Shown in pieces: positions 1 to 5,861 of a DNA stretch of 6,019 bases (position 1 is its first letter; the number at the start of each line of letters is the position of its first letter). A program made the position numbers and the translations under genes. The DNA lies in assembly GCA_030632525.1 (NCBI GenBank), contig DAOVUP010000114.1, forward strand, positions 1 to 6,019. Reading direction: 5' to 3'. The notes under the pieces are model-generated. The model did no database searches. It was not told the DNA's origin and saw nothing but the letters and a program-made list of their open reading frames with translations. Source of the DNA: Desulfobacteraceae bacterium. Its GTDB lineage: Bacteria > Desulfobacterota > DSM-4660 > Desulfatiglandales > Desulfatiglandaceae.

Positions 1-170
1 CCTGTCAGACTGAGAAAGGTACATTCCTTCAAGGGTCGCAGGTCGCATGAAATCAGGTGTGGCAGCAACAATGCTATCCCTGTAATGAGGGCGAGAGGCA
101 GGTGCGCCACAACCACATCCCAGTAAGAGTCCGGCCGTGTCCAGGATAAAAATGGGGAAATGATATGCAT
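1..170 (-). CDS. DUF2752-type small membrane protein, 3' part cut off by window edge
   Basis: An open reading frame starts with ATG at 168-170 on the minus strand and runs without a stop through 56 codons to the window edge, so only the N-terminal part is seen. Residues about 19-41 form a hydrophobic, probably membrane-spanning segment. The visible end reads CTFLSLTG (C50 onward), which matches the start of the DUF2752 signature; in that family it is followed by a CPxCG-type cysteine motif, which would lie just outside the window. The function of DUF2752 proteins is not established. The gene begins 13 bp after the tandem TAG TAG stops of the upstream membrane protein gene. No clear Shine-Dalgarno is visible, so translation may be coupled to that gene. 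The two probably form one leftward operon. The family call rests on a partial motif. Confidence 0.65.
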   Translation of the reverse strand, partial: MHIISPFLSWTRPDSYWDVVVAHLPLALITGIALLLPHLISCDLRPLKECTFLSLT

Positions 171-183
171 TGGGTAATCGCTA

Positions 184-849
184 CTATGGCTGGGACGTCT
201 CGATATCCTTGTTTTCGCCCTCATCCAATTCCTTTTCAGCAGAGACCTCAGGTTCGCTTCCGCCAAACACATCGCGGTAGGCCACGGTCAGGATACAGGC
301 CTGAATGGGAAGCGTGAAAATCACACCGATTCCGCATGCTATAGCCCCGATACTGCCGATAATGTTCGAAACAACTGAAAAGCCTAAGAAAGGCCAGAAG
401 TTGGGCTTGACCTTGTTAAAACTCTCCACAGAAGCGGGCCAGAATTCCTTTCGCCTGTCAACTATGAGAAATAGACCGAACATCAGAAGGGCGTGGGCCA
501 CGAAAACGACGAAAATAGAGGCTAATTGCCCGATACAGGGGACTAGACCAACAACAATCGATACCACAAAAAGCGCAACCCCCCATAGGATTACAAAGAG
601 AAACGAGTCTAAAAAGTATTCAAACCCCTTGAACAGGGTACCAACCTCGGGCTTTGGTTCCTTCTTGTCAACCAATCCTAAGGTGATTAAAATAACCCCC
701 GCAAACATGGGTCCCGCAAGGACCCCGACTGTTACCATGCTGAGCACCACGGCAATAAGCGAGGCCAGGACAAGTATGCCGAAATTTTCTTTATAAAGGT
801 TAAATCCCTTTTCGATCCACTCACCGAATTTCACTTCGACTTCATCCAT
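184..849 (-). CDS. Uncharacterised integral membrane protein, 221 aa
   Basis: The function is not recognised. The protein has a short amphipathic N-terminus (to about residue 20, rich in charged and aromatic residues), then several hydrophobic stretches at about 24-60 (likely two helices), 82-104, 108-130 and 152-190 (likely two helices), giving roughly six membrane segments. A charged, acidic C-terminal tail (about 198-221) follows. A YRDVFG motif closes the last membrane segment (191-196); similar endings occur in poorly characterised bacterial membrane proteins that I cannot name securely. The start is supported by a strong GGAGG at 856-860, six bases upstream of the ATG. The gene ends in two consecutive TAG codons, followed after 13 bp by a DUF2752-like gene on the same strand. 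It is divergent from the flavoprotein gene at 1109. Confidence 0.85.
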   Translation of the reverse strand: MDEVEVKFGEWIEKGFNLYKENFGILVLASLIAVVLSMVTVGVLAGPMFAGVILITLGLVDKKEPKPEVGTLFKGFEYFLDSFLFVILWGVALFVVSIVVGLVPCIGQLASIFVVFVAHALLMFGLFLIVDRRKEFWPASVESFNKVKPNFWPFLGFSVVSNIIGSIGAIACGIGVIFTLPIQACILTVAYRDVFGGSEPEVSAEKELDEGENKDIETSQP

Positions 850-907
850 TTGGTTCCTCCTAATTAAATAAGGTCAACAGGTTCCCCGCTCCCTCTCTTC
901 TGAACAC

Positions 908-936
908 TTGATGTCCCATAACGATCATGATACAAG
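908..936 (+). promoter_or_regulatory. Weak candidate sigma70-type promoter for the flavoprotein gene
   Basis: TTGATG (908-913) and TACAAG (931-936) are spaced by 17 bp; each matches four of six consensus bases. It would give a leader of about 165 nt before the ATG at 1109. It overlaps the opposite-strand promoter candidate, so if both are real the two transcription units could compete. The rest of the 850-1108 spacer shows nothing else I can support apart from the two ribosome binding sites. Confidence 0.2.
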
Positions 937-954
937 ATTTCTCCATAAAGGCAA
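927..954 (-). promoter_or_regulatory. Candidate sigma70-type promoter for the leftward membrane protein genes
   Basis: On the minus strand TTGCCT (949-954; four of six consensus positions) and TATCAT (927-932; five of six) are separated by 16 bp, about 80 bp upstream of the membrane protein start. The -10 overlaps an 8-bp perfect palindrome ATCATGAT (924-931), which could be an operator or chance. This is pattern matching by eye only. Confidence 0.3.
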
Positions 955-1108
955 AGGAAGAAATCCATTTGAATTATAAGCAGTTTTCTGCAGAGCTGCC
1001 ACAACCTCGCATGGACAAAGATGGTAACAGCCCTGGTTTTTTCCCTGGGGATGTGAGAAGTTAGGGGAAGGAATAGAAAAAGCGCCTTGACTTAAGGGAG
1101 GAACTGAA

Positions 1109-2449
1109 ATGAGATTTGTCATCATCGGCGGAGATGCTGCAGGAATGAGTGCGGCAAGTCGCGCCAAGAGAAACTCACCTGAACTAACAGTCACGGTATT
1201 GGAGCAGACAGAAGATGTCTCATACAGCGCCTGTGGAATGCCCTATAATATTGCCGAGGCCGGACGTGCGATGGACGACCTTGTGGTTCGCCAGGCCCAC
1301 GTGTTCAGGGAAAAACAGGGGATCGATTTGAGGACCGGCCATTTTGTTGAGGAAATTGACCGAAATTCGAACAGGGTCAGAGGCATGAATAGTGCCGGCG
1401 AGCATTTTGAAATCCCCTATGACAGGCTCTTGATTGCCACGGGGGCCTCGCCTCTGAAACCGGATCTGCCGGGGTTTGAGACCCCGGGCGTTATGGCCCT
1501 CAAAAACCTTGAGGATGGGCGCCGGATTAAAGACTTCATGGAAATGGAGTCTGTTCGGAAGGTGGTCATCATCGGGATGGGCTATATCGCCTTAGAGATG
1601 TGCGAGGCAATGGTTGCCAGGGGGATCCATGTGGAGATGGTAAAGCCCAGCCCTCCTCTTTTGCCCTGGATGAATAGTAACTTGGCCGGGGTGATCAGGG
1701 AGGAAATTGAAAGCCATGGTGTGATAATCCATCCTGGGCAGGAAATCCAAAGCATAACGAGAGAGCAAGAGAGTTTGAAAGTCATCTGTAAAGATATGAT
1801 CCTTGAAGGCCAGATGGTCCTGGTGGCCGTGGGTGTCAAACCCAACAGCGAGATGGCGGATCGGGCCGGTCTGGAACTGGGGCCCGGGGGCTCCATCGCC
1901 GTGGGAAAGGACTTGCGGACATCTGATGAGGAGATTTTTGCGGCCGGGGATTGTGCGGATGCCTTCCATGTGGTGACCGGGCAAAAGACCTGGATACCCC
2001 TGGCGTTAAGGGCCAACAGGGCAGGGTGGGGTGTGGCCGATAATGTGACAGGAAAGAGGGTTGAGCTTGAGGGGATCGCCGGGACAGCGGTCTTCAAGGT
2101 CTTTGACCTGCAGGTGGCCCGGAGCGGCCTGAGCCTTGCCGAGGCCGAGAAGTATGGATTTGATCCGGTTGAAAATACGATTAAGAGCCGATCCAGGGCC
2201 CATGCCCATCCTGGTTCTTCGACCCTCCATATCCAGATGGTGGGAGACAGAAAATCAGGCAGGCTTTTGGGGGCCCAGATGGTGGGGAGGGAGGGCGCGG
2301 CCCACCGGATCGATGCCATAGCCGTGGCCCTGCACCAGAAGATGACCGTTGAGGCATTCAGCCAGTGTGATCTGGCCTATGCACCCCCGTTCGGCCCTGT
2401 ATGGGACCCGATGCTTACTGCCGCTAACCAGCTATTAAAGAAAATGTAA
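1109..2449 (+). CDS. FAD-dependent pyridine nucleotide-disulfide oxidoreductase, CoA-disulfide reductase / NADH oxidase-like
   Basis: A 446-residue cytoplasmic flavoenzyme of the single-cysteine branch of the disulfide reductase family (CoA-disulfide reductase, NADH oxidase/peroxidase, NADH-polysulfide reductase). Visible elements in order: N-terminal FAD dinucleotide fold GGDAAGMSAA (7-16); the redox cysteine C42 in SYSACGMPYN; an ATGASP motif (110-115); an NAD(P)H-binding fold VVIIGMGYIALE (152-163); the second FAD motif FAAGDCAD (277-284); and a C-terminal dimerisation domain with the typical AYAPPFGPVWDP stretch (423-434). There is no C-terminal rhodanese domain, so this is the short form. 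The start is fixed by GGAGG at 1097-1101, seven bases before the ATG. Substrate (CoA disulfide, polysulfide, O2, other thiols) cannot be decided. K179 sits where an acidic residue often selects NADH, and RAHAHPG (363-369) replaces the Tyr-containing HAxYYPG usual in CoA-disulfide reductases. Likely monocistronic. Confidence 0.9.
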   Translation: MRFVIIGGDAAGMSAASRAKRNSPELTVTVLEQTEDVSYSACGMPYNIAEAGRAMDDLVVRQAHVFREKQGIDLRTGHFVEEIDRNSNRVRGMNSAGEHFEIPYDRLLIATGASPLKPDLPGFETPGVMALKNLEDGRRIKDFMEMESVRKVVIIGMGYIALEMCEAMVARGIHVEMVKPSPPLLPWMNSNLAGVIREEIESHGVIIHPGQEIQSITREQESLKVICKDMILEGQMVLVAVGVKPNSEMADRAGLELGPGGSIAVGKDLRTSDEEIFAAGDCADAFHVVTGQKTWIPLALRANRAGWGVADNVTGKRVELEGIAGTAVFKVFDLQVARSGLSLAEAEKYGFDPVENTIKSRSRAHAHPGSSTLHIQMVGDRKSGRLLGAQMVGREGAAHRIDAIAVALHQKMTVEAFSQCDLAYAPPFGPVWDPMLTAANQLLKKM

Positions 2450-2450
2450 T

Positions 2451-2472
2451 TTGGACACTACTTAGTGTCTGA
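2451..2472 (+). other. Palindromic hairpin just after the flavoprotein stop codon
   Basis: GACACTA (2454-2460) and TAGTGTC (2463-2469) form a perfect inverted repeat around a CT centre; three more pairs outside (two G-U, one U-A) extend the stem to 2451/2472. It begins two bases after the stop. It is not a standard intrinsic terminator because the nearest T-run (2486-2491) is about 14 bases downstream of the stem. It shares 2466-2472 with the left arm of the repeat element, so the two structures exclude each other. Confidence 0.55.
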
Positions 2473-2603
2473 ACGAGGACTAGGATTTTTTGTCAAGGTC
2501 AAGGAAGACCAAAATTTCAACCGCAAGAATACATTGAGTATTTTGAGGATTAAATTTTTATCTGACGCAGAGATTGGCTAAAAAGACAGTTTTCGTTCGG
2601 GCA
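2466..2603 (+). repeat. Dispersed structured palindromic repeat, copy 1 (mltG leader)
   Basis: A 138-bp element homologous to the one at 5862-6000. Its core (2494-2576) matches 5890-5973 at about 74 of 84 aligned positions by hand count. It is bounded by arms 2466-2481 and 2588-2603 that can pair over 16 consecutive positions as RNA, four of them G-U. Inside, an A/T-rich second stem (about 2511-2519 with 2550-2558, imperfect) encloses a small hairpin AATAC (2528-2532)-ATTGA-GTATT (2538-2542). The element occupies most of the 170-bp gap between the flavoprotein gene and mltG and ends seven bases before the mltG ribosome binding site. No transposase is present, so it would be non-autonomous. 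The read-through frames in it are not conserved between copies, so I regard it as non-coding. Confidence 0.85.
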
Positions 2604-2619
2604 ATACTTAAAGGCTGCT

Positions 2620-3654
2620 ATGTCGATTTCTATTCGGGCCAAAAGAACTACCTTCTTTGCATTTGCTTTTCTCCTTCTGGCAGGAGTACTGCTGTCCGCC
2701 GGGGTTGCCCAATACCTCGTTCAACCGGCAAGAAAAATGGGGCCGGATCAGATCTTTATTGTGCATAAAGGCGCAACTTTAAGGGGGGTCATTCGTGATC
2801 TTGAAAAGAAAGGGATAATCGCCAATAAGACACCTCTCCTTTTATGGAGCAGGCTCTCTGGGCACGGTACCAAGATAAAGGCAGGGGAATACCGGCTTAA
2901 CGGCGGCATGGCCCCCTTAGGGGTCCTCAATATCCTGAGCAAAGGAAGTATTATAACACATCCCGTAACCATTCCTGAAGGGTTTACCATAAAGCAGATT
3001 GCTGAGGAGTTAGATAAGAAAGGGCTGACAGACAAAAAAAAATTCTCAGCGCTTGCAGAGGATCCGGATGTTGCCAGGAGTTATGGCATATCCGGCTCCA
3101 GTCTTGAAGGATATCTATACCCCGATACCTACCGGTTTGGCCGGGACCAGTCCGCCATATCCATCATTGATGTAATGGTTAAGCGTTTTTTTGAAGTAAC
3201 CAGCCTTTTGCAGAAGAAGATAGGGGAGTCGGGCATGACGTTCCATCAGATAGTTACCTTGGCTTCCCTGATTGAGAAGGAGACAGGACAACGGGGGGAG
3301 AGACCTGTCATAGCGAGTGTTTTTCTGAATCGATTAAAAAAAGGGATGCGTCTTGAAAGCGACCCAACCGTCATATACGGGATCAGAGACTTCAACGGAA
3401 ACCTGACGAGAAAGGACCTGAGCCAATCGACGCCTTATAACACCTACGTTATCAGGGGGCTTCCTTTGGGTCCTATTGCAAATCCCGGAGAGGAGGCGAT
3501 CAAGGCCGTTTTATACCCGGCAGACACCAAGTATCTCTATTTTGTTTCTAAGAATAATGGGAGCCATCACTTTTCCAAGACCTTGCAGGAGCATAACAGG
3601 GCAGTCAGAATCTATCAAAAGAAAGGGCGCCGGAACCGCACAAAAACCTCTTGA
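2620..3654 (+). CDS. mltG: Endolytic murein transglycosylase MltG (YceG-like)
   Basis: A 344-residue inner-membrane lytic transglycosylase that cleaves nascent peptidoglycan strands and is thought to set glycan chain termination. A single N-terminal membrane anchor (about 11-33) is followed by a periplasmic LysM-like subdomain (about 42-110) and the YceG/MltG catalytic domain. Diagnostic motifs: LEGYLYPDTYRF (162-173); ASLIEKETGQ (215-224), where E219 corresponds to the catalytic glutamate; RLESDPTVIYG (244-254); and STPYNTYVIRGLPLGPIANPG (270-290). Length is close to the E. coli protein (340). The C-terminus ends in a basic tail. The start follows a modest AAAGG at 2610-2614, five bases before ATG. 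The gene often sits near ruvX, tmk or holB in other bacteria; here its neighbours are metabolic and unrelated. Its leader is largely a repeat element, which could affect its expression. Confidence 0.95.
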   Translation: MSISIRAKRTTFFAFAFLLLAGVLLSAGVAQYLVQPARKMGPDQIFIVHKGATLRGVIRDLEKKGIIANKTPLLLWSRLSGHGTKIKAGEYRLNGGMAPLGVLNILSKGSIITHPVTIPEGFTIKQIAEELDKKGLTDKKKFSALAEDPDVARSYGISGSSLEGYLYPDTYRFGRDQSAISIIDVMVKRFFEVTSLLQKKIGESGMTFHQIVTLASLIEKETGQRGERPVIASVFLNRLKKGMRLESDPTVIYGIRDFNGNLTRKDLSQSTPYNTYVIRGLPLGPIANPGEEAIKAVLYPADTKYLYFVSKNNGSHHFSKTLQEHNRAVRIYQKKGRRNRTKTS

Positions 3655-3679
3655 CAGGTCCTCTTGTATACAGTACACG
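3651..3679 (+). promoter_or_regulatory. Candidate promoter for the etfB-thiolase unit
   Basis: A perfect -35 consensus TTGACA (3651-3656) overlaps the mltG stop codon. At 17 bp spacing the -10 would be TACACG (3674-3679), which matches only three of six positions, so the promoter is weak or needs an activator. A partly symmetric TGTA-N5-TACA (3665-3677) lies over the spacer and -10 and might be an operator. Separate control of etfB from mltG is plausible because 110-125 bp separate them. Confidence 0.3.
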
Positions 3680-3685
3680 AAAACC

Positions 3686-3727
3686 TTGAAGCTTCAGAGG
3701 TTCAGGGTTTGAGAGTTTAGGCTTCAG
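3686..3727 (+). other. Possible leader hairpin upstream of etfB
   Basis: TTGAAGCTT (3686-3694) can pair with AGGCTTCAG (3719-3727) as a nine-pair stem including two G-U pairs, with a 24-nt loop that contains the AGGTTCAGGGTT repeat. There is no T-run after it, so it does not look like a terminator of mltG. It could be a leader structure or a chance fold. Confidence 0.3.
3698..3709 (+). repeat. 12-bp inverted repeat flanking etfB, left copy
   Basis: AGGTTCAGGGTT here is the exact reverse complement of 4579-4590, on the other side of etfB. The surrounding bases (CAG before, TTGAG after) show the same TTCAG/GAACC-like periodicity, so both may derive from a low-complexity intergenic repeat. Confidence 0.6.
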
Positions 3728-3766
3728 TAGAATAATCCGTGTGATCTGCGGATGGAATTGACGAAT

Positions 3767-3771
3767 GGGAG
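3767..3771 (+). promoter_or_regulatory. Ribosome binding site that decides the etfB start
   Basis: GGGAG lies eight bases before the ATG at 3780. The earlier in-frame ATG at 3765 overlaps this site and has no good Shine-Dalgarno of its own, so 3780 is preferred. The resulting N-terminus, MDIIVLIKQVPDT, is the usual beginning of EtfB proteins. Confidence 0.75.
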
Positions 3772-3779
3772 TGAACGCC

Positions 3780-4571
3780 ATGGATATCATTGTTTTGATA
3801 AAACAGGTCCCCGATACAACAGAGGTAAAACTGGACCCCAAGACCGGGAACCTCATCAGGGAAGGGATTGAAAGCATCATCAATCCTGATGATCAGCATG
3901 CCCTTGAAGCAGCTATAAGCCTGAAAGAGGCCTTAGGGGGGAAAGTAACGGCCGTTTCAATGGGACCGCCCCAGGCTATTGACGCGATATCGGAGGCCCT
4001 CGGCATGGGGGTGGATAAGGGGATACTCCTCTCTGACAGAGCATTTTCAGGGGCAGACACCTGGGCCACCTCCTTCACCTTGGGAAAGGCCATTGAAAAA
4101 ATAGGGAAATACGACCTGGTTGTATGCGGTCGTCAGGCCATTGATGGAGATACGGCCCAGATCGGACCGCAGGTGGCTGAATATCTCGGGATACCACAGG
4201 TCTCCTATGTATATGAGATTGAAGAGACCAAAAAGAAGAGCATGGTCGTTAAGAGAAGGCTTGAAGATGGGTTTGAGCGCTTACAGTGTAACCTCCCGGC
4301 GCTCCTTACAGTTATCGGTGAAATCAACACGCCCCGATATCCGGATGTAGGTGGGCTGATTGCTGCCTGTGAGGAAAAAGCCCCCATAACCATCTGGAAT
4401 GCCGCAGATATCGGTGTCCAGACGAGTGAGATTGGACTCGAGGGTTCTTTGACCCATGTCATTAAAACCTTTTCCCCCAAATTCAAACGGGAAGGGGAGA
4501 TCCTGGAAGGAGATGGTGAAGAGGCTGTAGGGAGTCTGATAGGAAAATTGAAGGAGAATAGACTTATTTGA
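3780..4571 (+). CDS. etfB: Electron transfer flavoprotein beta subunit
   Basis: A 263-residue soluble EtfB subunit. With EtfA it would form the heterodimer that takes electrons from acyl-CoA dehydrogenases (or, in bifurcating forms, uses NADH). Visible: N-terminal IVLIKQVPDT (4-13); the nucleotide-binding segment VSMGPPQAIDA (59-69); CGRQAIDGDTAQIGPQVAEYLG (116-137), which binds AMP or a second FAD in the family; and the EtfB signature from VVKRR (156-160) through NTPRYP (183-188). The GDTAQIGP form resembles clostridial-type, potentially bifurcating EtfB rather than the mitochondrial/Paracoccus type; that is inference. An in-frame ATG 15 bp upstream (3765) would add five residues and is less likely. 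A thiolase gene follows after 38 bp and is probably co-transcribed. No etfA lies next to it, which is unusual because etfB and etfA are normally adjacent. Confidence 0.95.
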   Translation: MDIIVLIKQVPDTTEVKLDPKTGNLIREGIESIINPDDQHALEAAISLKEALGGKVTAVSMGPPQAIDAISEALGMGVDKGILLSDRAFSGADTWATSFTLGKAIEKIGKYDLVVCGRQAIDGDTAQIGPQVAEYLGIPQVSYVYEIEETKKKSMVVKRRLEDGFERLQCNLPALLTVIGEINTPRYPDVGGLIAACEEKAPITIWNAADIGVQTSEIGLEGSLTHVIKTFSPKFKREGEILEGDGEEAVGSLIGKLKENRLI

Positions 4572-4578
4572 ACCTCTG

Positions 4579-4590
4579 AACCCTGAACCT
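4579..4590 (-). repeat. 12-bp inverted repeat flanking etfB, right copy
   Basis: AACCCTGAACCT is the exact reverse complement of 3698-3709. It belongs to a short, imperfect 7-8-bp periodic run (about 4568-4590, units like TGAACCT/TGAACCC) that begins within the etfB stop codon and fills most of the spacer before the thiolase ribosome binding site. Confidence 0.6.
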
Positions 4591-4609
4591 ATTAGATGAA
4601 GGAGCTATT

Positions 4610-5860
4610 ATGAAAGACGTTGTCATTGTTTCAGCATGCAGGACCGCCGTGGGAGCCTTTGGCGGAACCCTGAGAGATATGAACGCGGCCGTTATCGGAA
4701 GCATAGCCATGAAAGAGGCCATAAAGCGGGCCGGAATTGACTCTGGGATGATTGATGATGTCCGCTTTGGAAATTGTATAGAACCTTCGGATGCCCTCAA
4801 TGTGGCCCGTGTTGCATCCCTCATGGCCGGTATACCCGATACCGTTACCGCTGTAACTATCAACCGCGTGTGCACATCAGCTATGGAAGCAACTATTTCA
4901 GGGATGGCAATGATTCAGGCCGGCATGGCCGATATCATCCTGACCGGTGGTACGGAACATATGTCGGGTATTGCCTATACTGTTCCCAGCGCCCGCTGGG
5001 GCTGCCGGCTGCAGGACCAGGTCTTTGTGGATGCCATGATTCATGCCCTCCATTGCGGATCTTTTCTCTTGCCCCATCCCGAAGAAGGCCCTGTGAAAGA
5101 AGGGATGCCTTTAGAGCTTTTCAAGGGAAAGCCATACATCATGGGGCATACCGCCGAGTTCGTGGCCCAACTGCACAACATCAGCCGTGAAGAGATGGAC
5201 GAGGTTGCGTTGCGCAGTCACAACAACGCGGAAAGGGCGACATTAGAGGGAGTATTTAAGGATGAAATCGTACCGATCGAGGTGCCTCAGAGGAAGAAGC
5301 CGCCTATCATTTTCGATAAGGATGAGCACTTCCGTCCAGGGCTTACCATGGAACAATTAACAAAGCTGCCCCCGGCCTTTGTCCCAAAGATCGGAAAGGT
5401 AACGGCAGGAAATTCATCGGGCATTAACGATGGATCCAGCGCCATGATTATCATGTCCGCCGATAAGGCCAAAGAGTTGGGTATCCAGCCGATTGCACGA
5501 ATACGGGCCACAGGCCGAGGAGCCTGTCATCCCTCGGTGATGGGTTTGAGCCCTGTCCCTGCAGTCAGGAATCTTTTCGAGAAAAATCCTGATATCAAGC
5601 TAAAGGATTTTGAACTGATTGAGCTAAACGAGGCATTTGCTGCCCAATACCTGGGTTGTGAAAAGGAATTGGGTCTGAACCGGGAGATCACCAATATAAA
5701 CGGTTCCGGTATCGGCCTGGGTCATCCGGTCGGATCAACGGGAGTGCGCATTATGGTGACCCTACTCTATGCCATGAAAAAGAGGGGAAAAACTTTAGGC
5801 CTGGCCACACTTTGCGGCGGCGGCGGCGTGTCAATGGCGTGCGCATTGGAGATGATATAG
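4610..5860 (+). CDS. Thiolase (acetyl-CoA C-acetyltransferase / 3-oxoacyl-CoA thiolase family)
   Basis: A 416-residue cytoplasmic thiolase that reversibly condenses two acyl-CoAs or cleaves 3-oxoacyl-CoA with CoA. All catalytic elements are visible: nucleophile C88 in NRVCTSAMEA, the NEAFA motif (340-344), GHP with H372 (371-373), and the acid/base C402 in LCGGGG. The N-terminal CRTAVGAFGG (10-19) is also typical. It is longer than the usual roughly 390 residues because of an extra segment of about 21 residues between the DAM (141-143) and MG (178-179) positions, in the substrate-covering loop domain. The pocket motif usually read as YHMGxTAE is YIMGHTAE here. Acyl specificity is therefore uncertain and I give no symbol. 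The start has AAGGAG at 4599-4604, five bases before ATG. Co-location with etfB points to beta-oxidation-like or aromatic-acid ring-cleavage product metabolism. Confidence 0.93.
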   Translation: MKDVVIVSACRTAVGAFGGTLRDMNAAVIGSIAMKEAIKRAGIDSGMIDDVRFGNCIEPSDALNVARVASLMAGIPDTVTAVTINRVCTSAMEATISGMAMIQAGMADIILTGGTEHMSGIAYTVPSARWGCRLQDQVFVDAMIHALHCGSFLLPHPEEGPVKEGMPLELFKGKPYIMGHTAEFVAQLHNISREEMDEVALRSHNNAERATLEGVFKDEIVPIEVPQRKKPPIIFDKDEHFRPGLTMEQLTKLPPAFVPKIGKVTAGNSSGINDGSSAMIIMSADKAKELGIQPIARIRATGRGACHPSVMGLSPVPAVRNLFEKNPDIKLKDFELIELNEAFAAQYLGCEKELGLNREITNINGSGIGLGHPVGSTGVRIMVTLLYAMKKRGKTLGLATLCGGGGVSMACALEMI

Positions 5861-5861
5861 A

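Noticed and set aside
305..796. 163-residue plus-strand ORF opposite the 221-residue membrane protein
   Set aside because: Thr/Ser/Pro/Lys-rich composition is expected from the complement of a hydrophobic coding frame; the minus-strand gene has a strong ribosome binding site and membrane-protein pattern.
925..1194. 89-residue minus-strand ORF across the divergent spacer and flavoprotein start
   Set aside because: It overlaps the flavoprotein's FAD-binding region and ribosome binding site and shows no domain or ribosome binding site of its own.
1582..2319. 245-residue minus-strand ORF inside the flavoprotein gene
   Set aside because: It is antisense to a gene with clear FAD and NAD(P)H motifs, has low-complexity Ser/Pro/Ala-rich composition and no recognisable domain; it is a shadow frame.
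2451..2491. Intrinsic terminator after the flavoprotein gene
   Set aside because: The hairpin is real but the T6 run is about 14 bases away from the stem, so the classic stem-plus-U-tract layout is absent.
2574..2768. 64-residue plus-strand ORF overlapping the mltG start
   Set aside because: It begins inside the repeat's right part, runs out of frame through the mltG anchor region and resembles nothing.
3765..3779. etfB start at 3765 (MGVNA extension)
   Set aside because: No Shine-Dalgarno upstream, while GGGAG is well placed for 3780 and the 3780 N-terminus matches the family.
4774..5190. 138-residue plus-strand Cys/Arg/Gly-rich ORF inside the thiolase gene
   Set aside because: Shadow frame of the thiolase; cysteine richness comes from out-of-frame codons.
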